A stretch of 9,115 nucleotides of DNA from an uncultured Collinsella sp. (lineage in GTDB: Bacteria > Actinomycetota > Coriobacteriia > Coriobacteriales > Coriobacteriaceae): the NCBI GenBank assembly GCA_938036665.1, contig CALHWR010000175.1:1-9115 (forward strand), given 5' to 3'. Both the position numbers and the translations under genes were made by a program. Below the pieces are notes generated by a model. That model was given only the letters and a program-made list of their open reading frames with translations. It was not told the origin of the DNA and searched no databases. Position 1 is the first letter of the stretch; each line of letters opens with the position of its first letter. Below, in pieces: positions 1 through 6,802 of the stretch.

Positions 1-1
1 G

Positions 2-1465
2 CTACTCGTCGCGCTTCTCCTCGTGGCGTGCAGCGGCACGGGCATCGTGAATGCCCTTGATGGCGGCATGGCGGGCGGTGCGGGCGTCGTGCACGGCGTC
101 GCGGGCCTCGGCGGCCGTTGCCTTGGCAGAGCGCAGCTTGGCCGCCAGGTCGGGATTGGTCTCGGCAACTGCGGCGATCGTGGGGCCGTCGAGCTCTTCT
201 TGCGTGGGCTCGGCCAAAAAGTCGATGGCATACTGAGCGGCTACCATGGAGCCCTTGGCGAGCGCGCTCTCGTCGATCTTGTAGAAGCAGGAGTGCTGGG
301 CATAGGTGGCGCCAATCTGGGGGTTGCGCGTGCCAACAAAGGCGAGCACGCCCGGCACGCGGCGCAGGTACTCCGAGAAGTCCTCGCCCGAAAGCGTGCC
401 GCGGTAATGGCCCTCGCCTGCGGGGCCCAGGCACTTGAGCACAGCTTGGCGGCAACGCTCGCTCGAGGCGGCATCGTTTTCGACCTTGTAGTTGGCGATG
501 GTGTAGTCGGTGAGTTCGGCCTCGGCGCCTAGTGCTGCTGCGGTGTGCTCCACGATGCGGCGCATAAGCTCGGGCATTTCCTCATGCGTCTTGTCGCCAT
601 AGGTGCGCACCGTGCCGGCGAGGTATGCCGTGCCGGCGATAACGTTGCGCGCGGTGCCGCCGTGCAGTTCGCCGACGGTGATGACGGCGGGTTCGTAGGG
701 GCTAATCTCGCGCGAGACGATGGTCTGCAGGGCGTTGACGATTTCGGCGGCAACCATAACGGCGTCGTGGCCGCGCTGGGGCATGGCGCCATGGCACGAG
801 GTGCCGCGGACATCAATGCGGAACCAGTCGGTGTTTGCCATGCGCGGACCGGGCTCGCAGCTCACGGTGCCGGCATCGACCTCGCTCCAGATGTGCGCGG
901 CATAGGCACCGTCGACGCCATCGAGTACGCCCGTACCGATCATGAGCTTGGCGCCCTGGCCGTTTTCCTCGCTGGGCTGGAAAACGATGCGAATCTCGCC
1001 GTGGATGTCATCGGTCATGTGGCGCAGAATCTGCAACGTGCCGAGCATCATGGCGATATGGCAGTCGTGGCCGCAGGCGTGCATGCAGCCCTCGTTGACG
1101 CTGGCGAACTCCTCGCCGGTCTGCTCGGTGACGGGCAGGGCGTCGATGTCGGCGCGCAGCAGGATACGGCGGCGCGGCGTGCCGTCCTCGCGGTAGGCAT
1201 CGGGCGCGGTGCCGCGGAGTGTCGCCACCAGGCCCGTCTTGAGTGGACGCTCGTAGGGGATATTCATGGCGTCGAGCTGGTTGGCGATGTCGGAGGTCGT
1301 GCGCTCCTCGGCAAGGCTCAGCTCCGGGTGCTTATGGAAGTGCCGGCGCTGCTTGATGATATAGGGTTCAAACTCGGTAGCGATATCTTGGATGGCTGCG
1401 GTGACGTCGTCAGCCGCTCGCACTTCGGTCGCCGCCATAATCTGCTGTGCCTTGGTCTTCGTCAT
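2..1465 (-). CDS. M20D-family metal-dependent amidohydrolase/peptidase
   Basis: A 487-residue cytoplasmic zinc/manganese hydrolase of the M20D group (IAA-amino-acid hydrolase, N-acyl-amino-acid and hippurate hydrolase relatives), which cleaves the amide bond of N-acyl amino acids or similar small conjugates. All five expected metal ligands are visible: Cys131 and His133 in HACGHDCH, Glu167 in QPSEEN, His191 in AAHIW and His391 in YAQHS. RADIDALPV (104-112) and SGEDFSEY (359-366) are also typical. The dimerisation domain should lie at about 205-320. I chose the ATG at 1465 because AAGGAG precedes it by 10 bases; the open frame runs on to 2302 but only as antisense to the neighbouring gene. The enzyme core ends near residue 418. 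The remaining ~68 residues form an Ala/Arg/His/Glu-rich, probably helical tail that is unusual for the family. The gene is divergent from the next one. No signal peptide is seen. The natural substrate is unknown. Confidence 0.93.
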   Translation of the reverse strand: MTKTKAQQIMAATEVRAADDVTAAIQDIATEFEPYIIKQRRHFHKHPELSLAEERTTSDIANQLDAMNIPYERPLKTGLVATLRGTAPDAYREDGTPRRRILLRADIDALPVTEQTGEEFASVNEGCMHACGHDCHIAMMLGTLQILRHMTDDIHGEIRIVFQPSEENGQGAKLMIGTGVLDGVDGAYAAHIWSEVDAGTVSCEPGPRMANTDWFRIDVRGTSCHGAMPQRGHDAVMVAAEIVNALQTIVSREISPYEPAVITVGELHGGTARNVIAGTAYLAGTVRTYGDKTHEEMPELMRRIVEHTAAALGAEAELTDYTIANYKVENDAASSERCRQAVLKCLGPAGEGHYRGTLSGEDFSEYLRRVPGVLAFVGTRNPQIGATYAQHSCFYKIDESALAKGSMVAAQYAIDFLAEPTQEELDGPTIAAVAETNPDLAAKLRSAKATAAEARDAVHDARTARHAAIKGIHDARAAARHEEKRDE

Positions 1466-1516
1466 GGTCGATTTGCTCCTTGCTGGGTTGATCGCAAAAT
1501 CGTACAGGCTCTCTCC

Positions 1517-1546
1517 AGTATGCCACCTGCCGCTAGGGCTGGTAAA
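1517..1546 (-). promoter_or_regulatory. Possible promoter of the M20D gene
   Basis: On the minus strand, TTTACC (1541-1546) is followed after 18 bases by CATACT (1517-1522), a four-of-six match at each sigma-A box. Transcription would start about 45 bases before the ATG at 1465. It is the best candidate in the divergent gap but is weak. On the plus strand the only counterpart found is an extended -10-like TGTTACAAG near 1571-1579 with a poorly spaced TTGCCG upstream. Confidence 0.3.
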
Positions 1547-1633
1547 GTTGCCGTTTGCCGCTTGGGGTTTTGTTACAAGGGCGGGGGAGTACACTCGGGG
1601 GTGTTGAATTTCCTGCCAGAGATGGGGATGCCC

Positions 1634-3271
1634 ATGCAACATATCGATCGGATTATCCGCTCCAAGAACGTCTTTACCGCGCAAGACGGCATCGATACCG
1701 CCCGCGAGCTGGCGATTGCCATCGCAGGCGACCGTATCGTCGCAGTCGGTGCGCCCGATGACGTGATTGCCGCCGCGCCTGCCGCCACGCCGGTTATCGA
1801 CTACGGCGAGCAGTTTGTCTGCCCCGGTTTCCACGATGCGCACCTGCATTTCTTCCATACTTCGGTTGGCTCCTCGCCGTACATGCTCATGGATATGGGC
1901 ACGTCCGAGGCAGCATTGGTGCAGCATGCGCTCGAGTTTTCCAAAGGCTTGCCAGATGACGCCTGGGTCGTGACCCAGGGTTGGCGCGATTACCGCTGGG
2001 ATCCGCCCGAGCACCCTACCAAGGCCTCCCTCGATGCGGCATTTCCCGATCGTCCCTGCGTTATGTACTCGGGCGACGGGCACACGCTGTGGCTCAACAG
2101 CCGCGCACTCGAGGCGCTCGGCGTTACGCGCGACAGCGAGCCTCCGGCGGGTGGCAGTTACGACAAAGATGCAAATGGCGAGCTTACGGGTATCGCCCAC
2201 GAGGCGGCTGCTATGCAGCTGCTGCCGCGCTGCCTGGAGTGGCTGGGCGAGGACCGCATCGCGAGCGCTTACGCCGACCAGATGAAGCGTATGGCCGAGC
2301 AAGGCATCACCTCAATCTGCGATATGTCGCTCATGCCCATGCCGGGCTGCGACTTTATTCGCGACGATGTTTACGACAAGCTGCAGGCCTCCGGCAAGCT
2401 GGGCATCCGCGCCCATCTGTTTCCCACGCTGCTGGATGACCAGTCGCGCTTGGAAGAACTCCAGACCCGCTACGCGAACAACGCGCTGCTCTCGGCGCCA
2501 GGCTTTAAACAGTTCTTCGACGGCGTGTCGAGCGAGCATACCGCATACCTCACTGAGCCCTATACCAACCCGCGCTTCCCGGGCGACCAGGGCCGCCTGA
2601 CGGTCCCTGTCGAGCGTATGCGCAAGTTGGTTTTGGCGGCAGCCGAGCGTGACCATACCGTGCGCATCCACGTTATCGGCGACGGTGCCATCCATGCCGC
2701 ACTCGATATCTTTGAGGAGGCGGCAGAGCTCTACGGCTTGCCCCAGCACGGCCACAATACGCTTGAGCACCTGGAGAATCTGCTGCCTCAGGACATCGAT
2801 CGTCTGCGCAAGCTCAACGTCATTGCCTCGAGCCAGCCTTGCCACATCACGCTCGACCCGGGCGGCCCCGAGCGCGATTTGGGCATGGAGCGCAGCCGCA
2901 TCATGTGGCCGTTTGCAACCTATAAGCAGCGCGGCATTCGCCAAGCCTTCGGTACTGACAGCCCTATCACGCCCGTTACCAGCATGAACGTGCTCTACAC
3001 GGCTATCACCCGCCAAGACCCCAAAAGCCACTGGCCCGAGGGCGGCTGGTTACCGAGTGAGCGTATCGACGCGGCAACAGCCCTGCGCAACTACACCCTG
3101 GGCAGCGCCTATGCAGCGGGCGACGAGCAAAACCTCGGCAGCCTAGAACCCGGCAAATACGCCGACCTGGTAGTCCTGGACCAAAACCCACTCACCATCG
3201 ACCCCCAAGAGCTGCAAGCCACCAAGGTTCAGGCCACCTACCTGGCAGGCAACTTGATTTACGAGCGCTGA
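1634..3271 (+). CDS. Amidohydrolase family 3 protein (YtcJ-like)
   Basis: A 545-residue metal-dependent hydrolase of the amidohydrolase superfamily, Amidohydro_3/YtcJ group, whose characterised relatives include N-substituted formamide deformylase; the substrate here cannot be read. The N-terminal beta-sandwich contains IAGDRIVAVG (30-39). The first metal motif is PGFHDAHLH (64-72) with His70 and His72. Further active-site landmarks are Lys292 and Asp296 in GFKQFFDGV, His346 in IHVIGDGAIH, His379 in EHLENL and the catalytic Asp442 in FGTDSP. The C-terminal LGSLEPGKYADLVVLD (501-516) returns to the sandwich domain. Length is normal for the family and no signal peptide is seen. The start is uncertain: ATGs at 1622, 1628 and 1634 are in frame, and a GTG at 1601 lies 11 bases after GGGGGAG. 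I use 1634 because the domain begins at MQHIDRIIRSKNVFTA. The gene is divergent from the M20D gene and followed 18 bases after its stop by a stem-loop. Confidence 0.92.
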   Translation: MQHIDRIIRSKNVFTAQDGIDTARELAIAIAGDRIVAVGAPDDVIAAAPAATPVIDYGEQFVCPGFHDAHLHFFHTSVGSSPYMLMDMGTSEAALVQHALEFSKGLPDDAWVVTQGWRDYRWDPPEHPTKASLDAAFPDRPCVMYSGDGHTLWLNSRALEALGVTRDSEPPAGGSYDKDANGELTGIAHEAAAMQLLPRCLEWLGEDRIASAYADQMKRMAEQGITSICDMSLMPMPGCDFIRDDVYDKLQASGKLGIRAHLFPTLLDDQSRLEELQTRYANNALLSAPGFKQFFDGVSSEHTAYLTEPYTNPRFPGDQGRLTVPVERMRKLVLAAAERDHTVRIHVIGDGAIHAALDIFEEAAELYGLPQHGHNTLEHLENLLPQDIDRLRKLNVIASSQPCHITLDPGGPERDLGMERSRIMWPFATYKQRGIRQAFGTDSPITPVTSMNVLYTAITRQDPKSHWPEGGWLPSERIDAATALRNYTLGSAYAAGDEQNLGSLEPGKYADLVVLDQNPLTIDPQELQATKVQATYLAGNLIYER

Positions 3272-3289
3272 TATTCATGTCGTACCGTT

Positions 3290-3337
3290 AAACGCGGCTC
3301 ATGCAGCCTATTTTGGGATGGCGCTCGAGCCGCGTTT
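3290..3337 (+). terminator. Stem-loop after the amidohydrolase gene
   Basis: Perfect 11-bp arms AAACGCGGCTC (3290-3300) and GAGCCGCGTTT (3327-3337) enclose a 26-base loop, beginning 18 bases after the stop codon. The right arm ends in TTT but no long T-run follows, so it may end transcription inefficiently or act in both directions. Position and symmetry favour a terminator. Confidence 0.6.
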
Positions 3338-3396
3338 GCGTTTCGGTGGGGATCCGCCATGAGCGTCCCTGCTCTGTTGGATTTGGGCGCGGGGTT

Positions 3397-3446
3397 GAGG
3401 TACTGCTGCTCCGTGCGTTCAATTTGGACATCAGCAGTGCAACCTC
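3397..3446. repeat. Bulged 12-bp inverted repeat
   Basis: GAGGTACTGCTG (3397-3408) pairs with CAGCAGT (3432-3438) plus ACCTC (3442-3446), leaving only a three-base bulge (GCA, 3439-3441) and a 23-base loop. It is immediately followed by a smaller inverted repeat, ATGTG (3447-3451) with CACAT (3464-3468). No U-tract follows on either strand, so it does not look like a terminator. The strand on which it would act as RNA is unknown. Confidence 0.5.
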
Positions 3447-3480
3447 ATGTGTTTTGCATACTTCACATTACAGATTGCAT

Positions 3481-3509
3481 AAAAAGGCCGGGATGTTCTT
3501 TCTGGCCCT
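3481..3509 (-). terminator. Possible terminator downstream of the LTA-synthase-like gene
   Basis: On the minus strand AGGGCC (3509-3504) can pair with GGCCTT (3489-3484), six pairs with one G-U and a 14-base loop, running into a T5 stretch (3485-3481). It lies about 370 bases beyond the stop at 3876, which is far for a simple gene terminator. It would suit a long 3' untranslated region or a separate minus-strand transcript. Confidence 0.3.
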
Positions 3510-3875
3510 GATGTACCCCCGCCTGGACCGTGCAAAAAACGGAGTATTCAGCACCGCGAGCTCTGCCGGTGCCGCTGCGGCTGAGTAACGTTGCGGAGAT
3601 CGACGTCATTTTGGGGTCCGGTGCGGTGCGAGGCACGCTTTTTTGTCCTGACAGGGTTTGCCCGCCGACCCAAATCGCCGGTCAAAGGCGTTCTTGGGAC
3701 CAATATGGTGTGTCCGGCGCGTATGCAGCCGTCCTGGCCTGCTGAAAACTCCCAAAAATGCACGCTGCTCCCCAGGGGACCCGTGCGAGCGGCGAAAACC
3801 ATGCCCAAGTCGCTGTCCGCATCGTCATTTTGCTGCACTGACTTTTCTGAATACCGGGCCCGAGATTGGTCAACC

Positions 3876-5939
3876 CTAGGCTCCCGGAGCTGCGTTGGGG
3901 TCGGTTTCGTTGGCGGCCGCCTGCTTATGGGTGGCAAAGACCGAGCCTTCGTGGTCGAAGAGCTTACGATATTGCATGCGGTCCAGGCGATCGCGCGCAT
4001 TAGCGGTCTTGGCGGGAACGTTCTTGGCCTCGGCTGTATACCAAACGCCGTGCGCATCCTGCGCCCCCACCACGTTTATCGCCGGCATGTGCGCTTGGTT
4101 TTGCAAGCGTGCGCGTTGGTAGGCGGTGAGCGGGGCACCGATGGCATTGAGTGCGAGTGCACCGACGTTATTGATGCTTGTGTTGAGTTCCCCACTCGTT
4201 TGTGCGTTGCCGGCGACATCGTAGTTCGCCCAGACCACATAGCGTGTCTGCCAGATGCGCTCGGTATGGGTGGCATCGTCCTCATCGGTAAAGTAGAGGT
4301 CGTTGTAGCGGTCGGTGAAGAACGGCTGGTGGTCGCCGTACATCACCACGACGACGGGGCGGTCGAGATCACGCAGCTTTTCCAGGAAGGCGGCGAAGGC
4401 GGCATCGGACGCTTCCATGAGCGAGCAGTATTCATTGGTCCAGGTGATAACTTTGTCGGACACACCTTCGACGGCAAGGTGCAGTTGCTGGTCGGTGGGC
4501 ACCAAGCCCGTGTCATAGGCGGAGTGGTTTTGCATCGTCACGTCGTGGATGAAGATCGGCTGGTCGCTCTGCTTTAGTACCTCGAGGCACTTGTCGTAGG
4601 TGGCGGCGTCGGTGACCTTGCGGCAGAGCTCGGGTGCGCCGGCGAAGTCCTCGATCGAGAGGAACTCGTCGAATCCCATGTCCGCGAAGACGTTCTCGCG
4701 ATTCCAGTTGGTGGCGTGGTTGGGGTGCATGGCCACGGTGCGATAGCCGAGTCTCTTGAACTGACGGGCGAGGTTCTCGCTCGGGGCCAGGTTGTAGCTC
4801 ATGAACGGGTAGACGCCAGCGCCCAGGAATGCCATGGAGTGTCCGGTTAAGAACTCGAACTCGCTGTTACAGGTGCCGGCACCGAAGGCGCTCATGTAGC
4901 TCACTCCCTGCAGAAGCGCGTTATCGATGGCTTTGAAGCGCTCGGGCCCCTTATAGCCACAGCCCAGTTCGTTAAAGATTGAAAGGTCGGCGAAGGACTC
5001 GTTCATGATACAGATGACTGAGGGCTTGAGCTGGTCAAACTGTTCGACGGCAGCGGCACGGGAGGGGTCGGCGATGCCGTTCGTGCCCGCGTTCCAGCGC
5101 GCGGCAAGGCGCTTGATGATCGCCGAGGCCTCACCGCTCTTGTAGTGCTTGGGTTTAGGCGGCACCATTTTTTGCGCGCTCGAAATAAAGGTGGGGAGAA
5201 ACCCCTGACTGTAATAGCTTTCGAGGGGCTTCCAGGTATGAAGCTTGATGCCCAAGGTGTCGTAATAGCTGATGAAGGCCTGCGCCCCCAGTGCGGCTCC
5301 GGCAACAAGTGCGGTACGACGGTCGACGGAGAGGGGGAGTTTGGATTTGGTTGCGACTGGATGCTCCCTCGGCGCTGTCGATGTCCCCTCGGTTGCCGGA
5401 GACGCCTTTGAGTCCTTCGATTTCAAGGACGCAGACATCGCATGGTCGATGGACTCGGGGGACGTTTCCGATGCGCGGCGCGGCGGTCGCCCACATGCAT
5501 CACGCGGAATGAGGACGATAAGCGCGATTCCCAAGGCCGCGGCGGCAAGCCCCATGAAGCAGAAAGTGCTGAGCTCATAGGTGTAGCTGCCGGCGACCGT
5601 CGCAGCGGTCGAGAGGGCGAACAGGTCTCCGGGTTGGATGGGCATCGATTTGAACGTGATTACGAAGTACTCGGCGATACCGATGCTGGCGAGCGCAACG
5701 ATGCCAACGATTGCGGGGGTCTTACGGCGGTGCGGCAGATAGAACAACAGGCACAAGAAGCAGAAGATGAGCAAAAGCTCTAAAAGTGCCGGTCCGGCCT
5801 GCATCTTCCATAGTTCATGGTTGGAGGGCAGCTCGAGGGCGAGCATCGAGCATATCGATGCGCCGCCGATCGTTGCCAGCGTACGGGGGTAGGGATGGTC
5901 GGTCATCCAGCTTTTCAGATCCTTCATGCTCATCTTCAT
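3876..5939 (-). CDS. LTA-synthase-family sulfatase (phosphoglycerol transferase)
   Basis: A 687-residue membrane enzyme of the LtaS/sulfatase superfamily that transfers glycerol-phosphate units, normally from phosphatidylglycerol, to build lipoteichoic acid or decorate envelope glycans outside the membrane. Hydrophobic segments lie near 22-37, 51-68, 75-97, 125-145 and 207-225; the catalytic domain follows. Active-site residues corresponding to those of S. aureus LtaS are visible: Glu314 in MNESF, nucleophile Thr357 in GAGTCNSEFE, Trp412 and Arg414 in NWNREN, His472 in TMQNHSAY, and Asp536-His537 in MYGDHQP. It should therefore be active. A charged, Ser/Ala-rich linker of about 60 residues (146-206) between the fourth and fifth membrane segments is longer than I would expect. 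The start at 5939 has AAGGA nine bases upstream. It begins 18 bases after the end of a broken substrate-binding-protein gene and is probably co-transcribed from the promoter near 6703-6730. Polymerase versus single-unit transferase cannot be settled here. Confidence 0.93.
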   Translation of the reverse strand: MKMSMKDLKSWMTDHPYPRTLATIGGASICSMLALELPSNHELWKMQAGPALLELLLIFCFLCLLFYLPHRRKTPAIVGIVALASIGIAEYFVITFKSMPIQPGDLFALSTAATVAGSYTYELSTFCFMGLAAAALGIALIVLIPRDACGRPPRRASETSPESIDHAMSASLKSKDSKASPATEGTSTAPREHPVATKSKLPLSVDRRTALVAGAALGAQAFISYYDTLGIKLHTWKPLESYYSQGFLPTFISSAQKMVPPKPKHYKSGEASAIIKRLAARWNAGTNGIADPSRAAAVEQFDQLKPSVICIMNESFADLSIFNELGCGYKGPERFKAIDNALLQGVSYMSAFGAGTCNSEFEFLTGHSMAFLGAGVYPFMSYNLAPSENLARQFKRLGYRTVAMHPNHATNWNRENVFADMGFDEFLSIEDFAGAPELCRKVTDAATYDKCLEVLKQSDQPIFIHDVTMQNHSAYDTGLVPTDQQLHLAVEGVSDKVITWTNEYCSLMEASDAAFAAFLEKLRDLDRPVVVVMYGDHQPFFTDRYNDLYFTDEDDATHTERIWQTRYVVWANYDVAGNAQTSGELNTSINNVGALALNAIGAPLTAYQRARLQNQAHMPAINVVGAQDAHGVWYTAEAKNVPAKTANARDRLDRMQYRKLFDHEGSVFATHKQAAANETDPNAAPGA

Positions 5940-5957
5940 CGTCTCTGTTCCTTACTC

Positions 5958-6193
5958 CTAGTTCAGCGTCTTCACGAGCTTCTCCAGGTTGTCGTTCATG
6001 ATGGGTGGGTAATCCTCGCCGGCTTTAAGCTGTTTGTCAGTGAGCCCCTCGACGGGGTCGAGCTGGACGCATTGTCGTCAGAAGCGGCGAGAGCAAAGAC
6101 CGCACTTAAAAGGGGCATATATGCCGCCGCCATGGGGCCACGGTGACGAATAGGACGCCGCTTGGGATGGCGACGGTAGATTCGGTTGTCCAT
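5958..6193 (-). pseudogene. Remnant of a zinc/manganese ABC transporter substrate-binding protein
   Basis: The ATG at 6193 has a good ribosome site (AGGAG, six bases upstream) and opens a basic N-terminus and hydrophobic stretch (about residues 21-37, ending FALAAS) resembling a lipoprotein signal peptide, except that the lipobox Cys position reads Ser. About 40 codons in, the frame becomes meaningless. A different frame, open from 6077, then encodes LDPVEGLTDKQLKAGEDY followed by PPIMNDNLEKLVKTLN and a TAG at 5958-5960. That ending matches the C-terminal pattern of the ZnuA/AdcA/TroA family (LDPxEGLT...GxDYxxxMxxNLxxL). Seen directly: two frames, each with one recognisable end. Inferred: an internal deletion removed roughly 250 residues and shifted the frame. 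The family call rests on the C-terminal pattern; linking the N-terminal piece to the same gene is inference from position and spacing. Only a 65-residue product could be made from the ATG. Confidence 0.6.
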
Positions 6194-6220
6194 AGATTGC
6201 TCCTGAATTGAAAACGGCTG

Positions 6221-6236
6221 CGTCGGGGTGCCGACG
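6221..6236. repeat. Short hairpin between the His/Cys gene and the remnant
   Basis: CGTCGG and CCGACG form a perfect six-bp stem with a four-base loop in the 98-base gap between the stop of the 122-aa gene (6292) and the remnant's ATG (6193). No T-run follows on the minus strand, so it more likely affects mRNA stability or partial readthrough than termination. Confidence 0.4.
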
Positions 6237-6291
6237 GCCGAAGGCGATGCCGCTGTGGCACGCGGTAGCTATTTGATTCAATTGGGAGTCG

Positions 6292-6660
6292 TTAATCGTC
6301 CAGACGGACCCTGAGGGATAATAGGGTGACCGGGGCATATGAAGATCGCTCGGTGCCGATGACGGCTAGGGCGGAGATCAGCAAGAGGGTGATGAACGAT
6401 GTCGCGCCCACGGGGACGGTGTCACCGCCACGGGCGATCGACAGATTGCCGGCGAGCTCGGCGCAGATGGTGCAGCCCGCGCCGGTGCAGTCATGATGCA
6501 ACTCATGGGCGGTTGCGATGGGGGAGAGGATGGTTACCGCGAGAAGGGCGAAGACGAGAGCCAGGGCGAGCAGGCGAGTGCGAACGGGCGGCATGGAGTC
6601 GCGTGCATCGCGATTCGGTGCTATATCTCGCCATGCCGAGGTGCTCAGCTCATCAGTCAT
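6292..6660 (-). CDS. Small membrane/secreted protein with a His/Cys metal-binding-like motif
   Basis: A 122-residue protein of unknown function. A polar N-terminus (1-28) is followed by a hydrophobic segment (29-50, signal peptide or membrane anchor). Immediately after it comes HELHHDCTGAGCTIC, with His52, His55, His56, Cys58, Cys63 and Cys66 spaced like a metal site, then a second hydrophobic segment (about 84-102) and a short basic tail. Small proteins with an H-x-C...C-x-x-C cluster just outside the membrane recur in Firmicutes and Actinobacteria, often near zinc ABC transporter genes as far as I recall. The neighbouring remnant of a ZnuA-like protein fits that pattern. A role in zinc uptake or sensing is therefore an inference; a redox role of the CxxC pair is the alternative. 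The start at 6660 has a strong purine-rich site (GGAAGGGAGG) four bases upstream. The frame stays open to 6798 but lacks a comparable site; Met23 (6594) is a weaker alternative. First gene of the minus-strand cluster. Confidence 0.75.
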   Translation of the reverse strand: MTDELSTSAWRDIAPNRDARDSMPPVRTRLLALALVFALLAVTILSPIATAHELHHDCTGAGCTICAELAGNLSIARGGDTVPVGATSFITLLLISALAVIGTERSSYAPVTLLSLRVRLDD

Positions 6661-6702
6661 CTGCCCTCCCTTCCTCTCATCTGGGCATATTTCATCTGGA
6701 GG

Positions 6703-6730
6703 ATTGTAGTCTTGAGAAGCTGATTCACAA
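6703..6730 (-). promoter_or_regulatory. Probable promoter of the His/Cys gene cluster
   Basis: On the minus strand TTGTGA (6725-6730) and TACAAT (6703-6708) are separated by 16 bases, matching the sigma-A boxes at four and five of six positions. Transcription would begin near 6696, leaving a leader of about 36 bases before the ATG at 6660. No clear Zur-type palindrome overlaps it by eye. Confidence 0.5.
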
Positions 6731-6802
6731 AGTTGCCGCGCTAAAACTTCATGCTTTCCGGTCCGCCTTGGGGCTGCGCATAAGTTATCCTCCGACATTC
6801 AG

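Larger units (their letters stand above)
3272..3875. other. 604-base interval without a convincing gene; structured DNA
   Basis: This gap separates the convergent ends of the amidohydrolase and LTA-synthase-like genes, so no promoter is needed here. Open frames at 3301-3588 (+), 3591 onward (+) and 3548-4057 (-) show no recognisable domain, no ribosome binding site of note and overlap each other. The interval instead holds several inverted repeats: 3290-3337, 3397-3446, 3447-3468, 3484-3509, 3551-3572 and 3623-3638, plus widely spaced related arms at 3529-3552, 3741-3764 and 3847-3854. Local composition is more A/T- and homopolymer-rich than the flanking genes. It may be a non-coding RNA locus, an interspersed repeat or a decayed sequence; the window alone cannot decide. 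Confidence 0.6.

Noticed and set aside
545..1600. Upstream extension of the amidohydrolase frame across the M20D gene
   Set aside because: This part is antisense to the M20D coding region and lacks hydrolase features; the real protein begins near 1634.
1466..2302. Upstream extension of the M20D frame across the amidohydrolase gene
   Set aside because: The enzyme's own N-terminus and a good ribosome site place the start at 1465; the extension is antisense to a conserved gene.
3301..3588. 95-codon plus-strand open frame in the gap
   Set aside because: It starts inside the terminator loop, has no ribosome site and no recognisable sequence.
3591..4577. 328-codon plus-strand open frame
   Set aside because: Most of it is antisense to the conserved catalytic domain of the LTA-synthase-like gene; the first part has no known domain.
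5275..5330. Twin-arginine-like motif (VDRRTALVAGAALGA) in the LTA-synthase-like protein
   Set aside because: It is internal, preceded by four membrane segments, and lies at the fifth one; it is not an N-terminal export signal.
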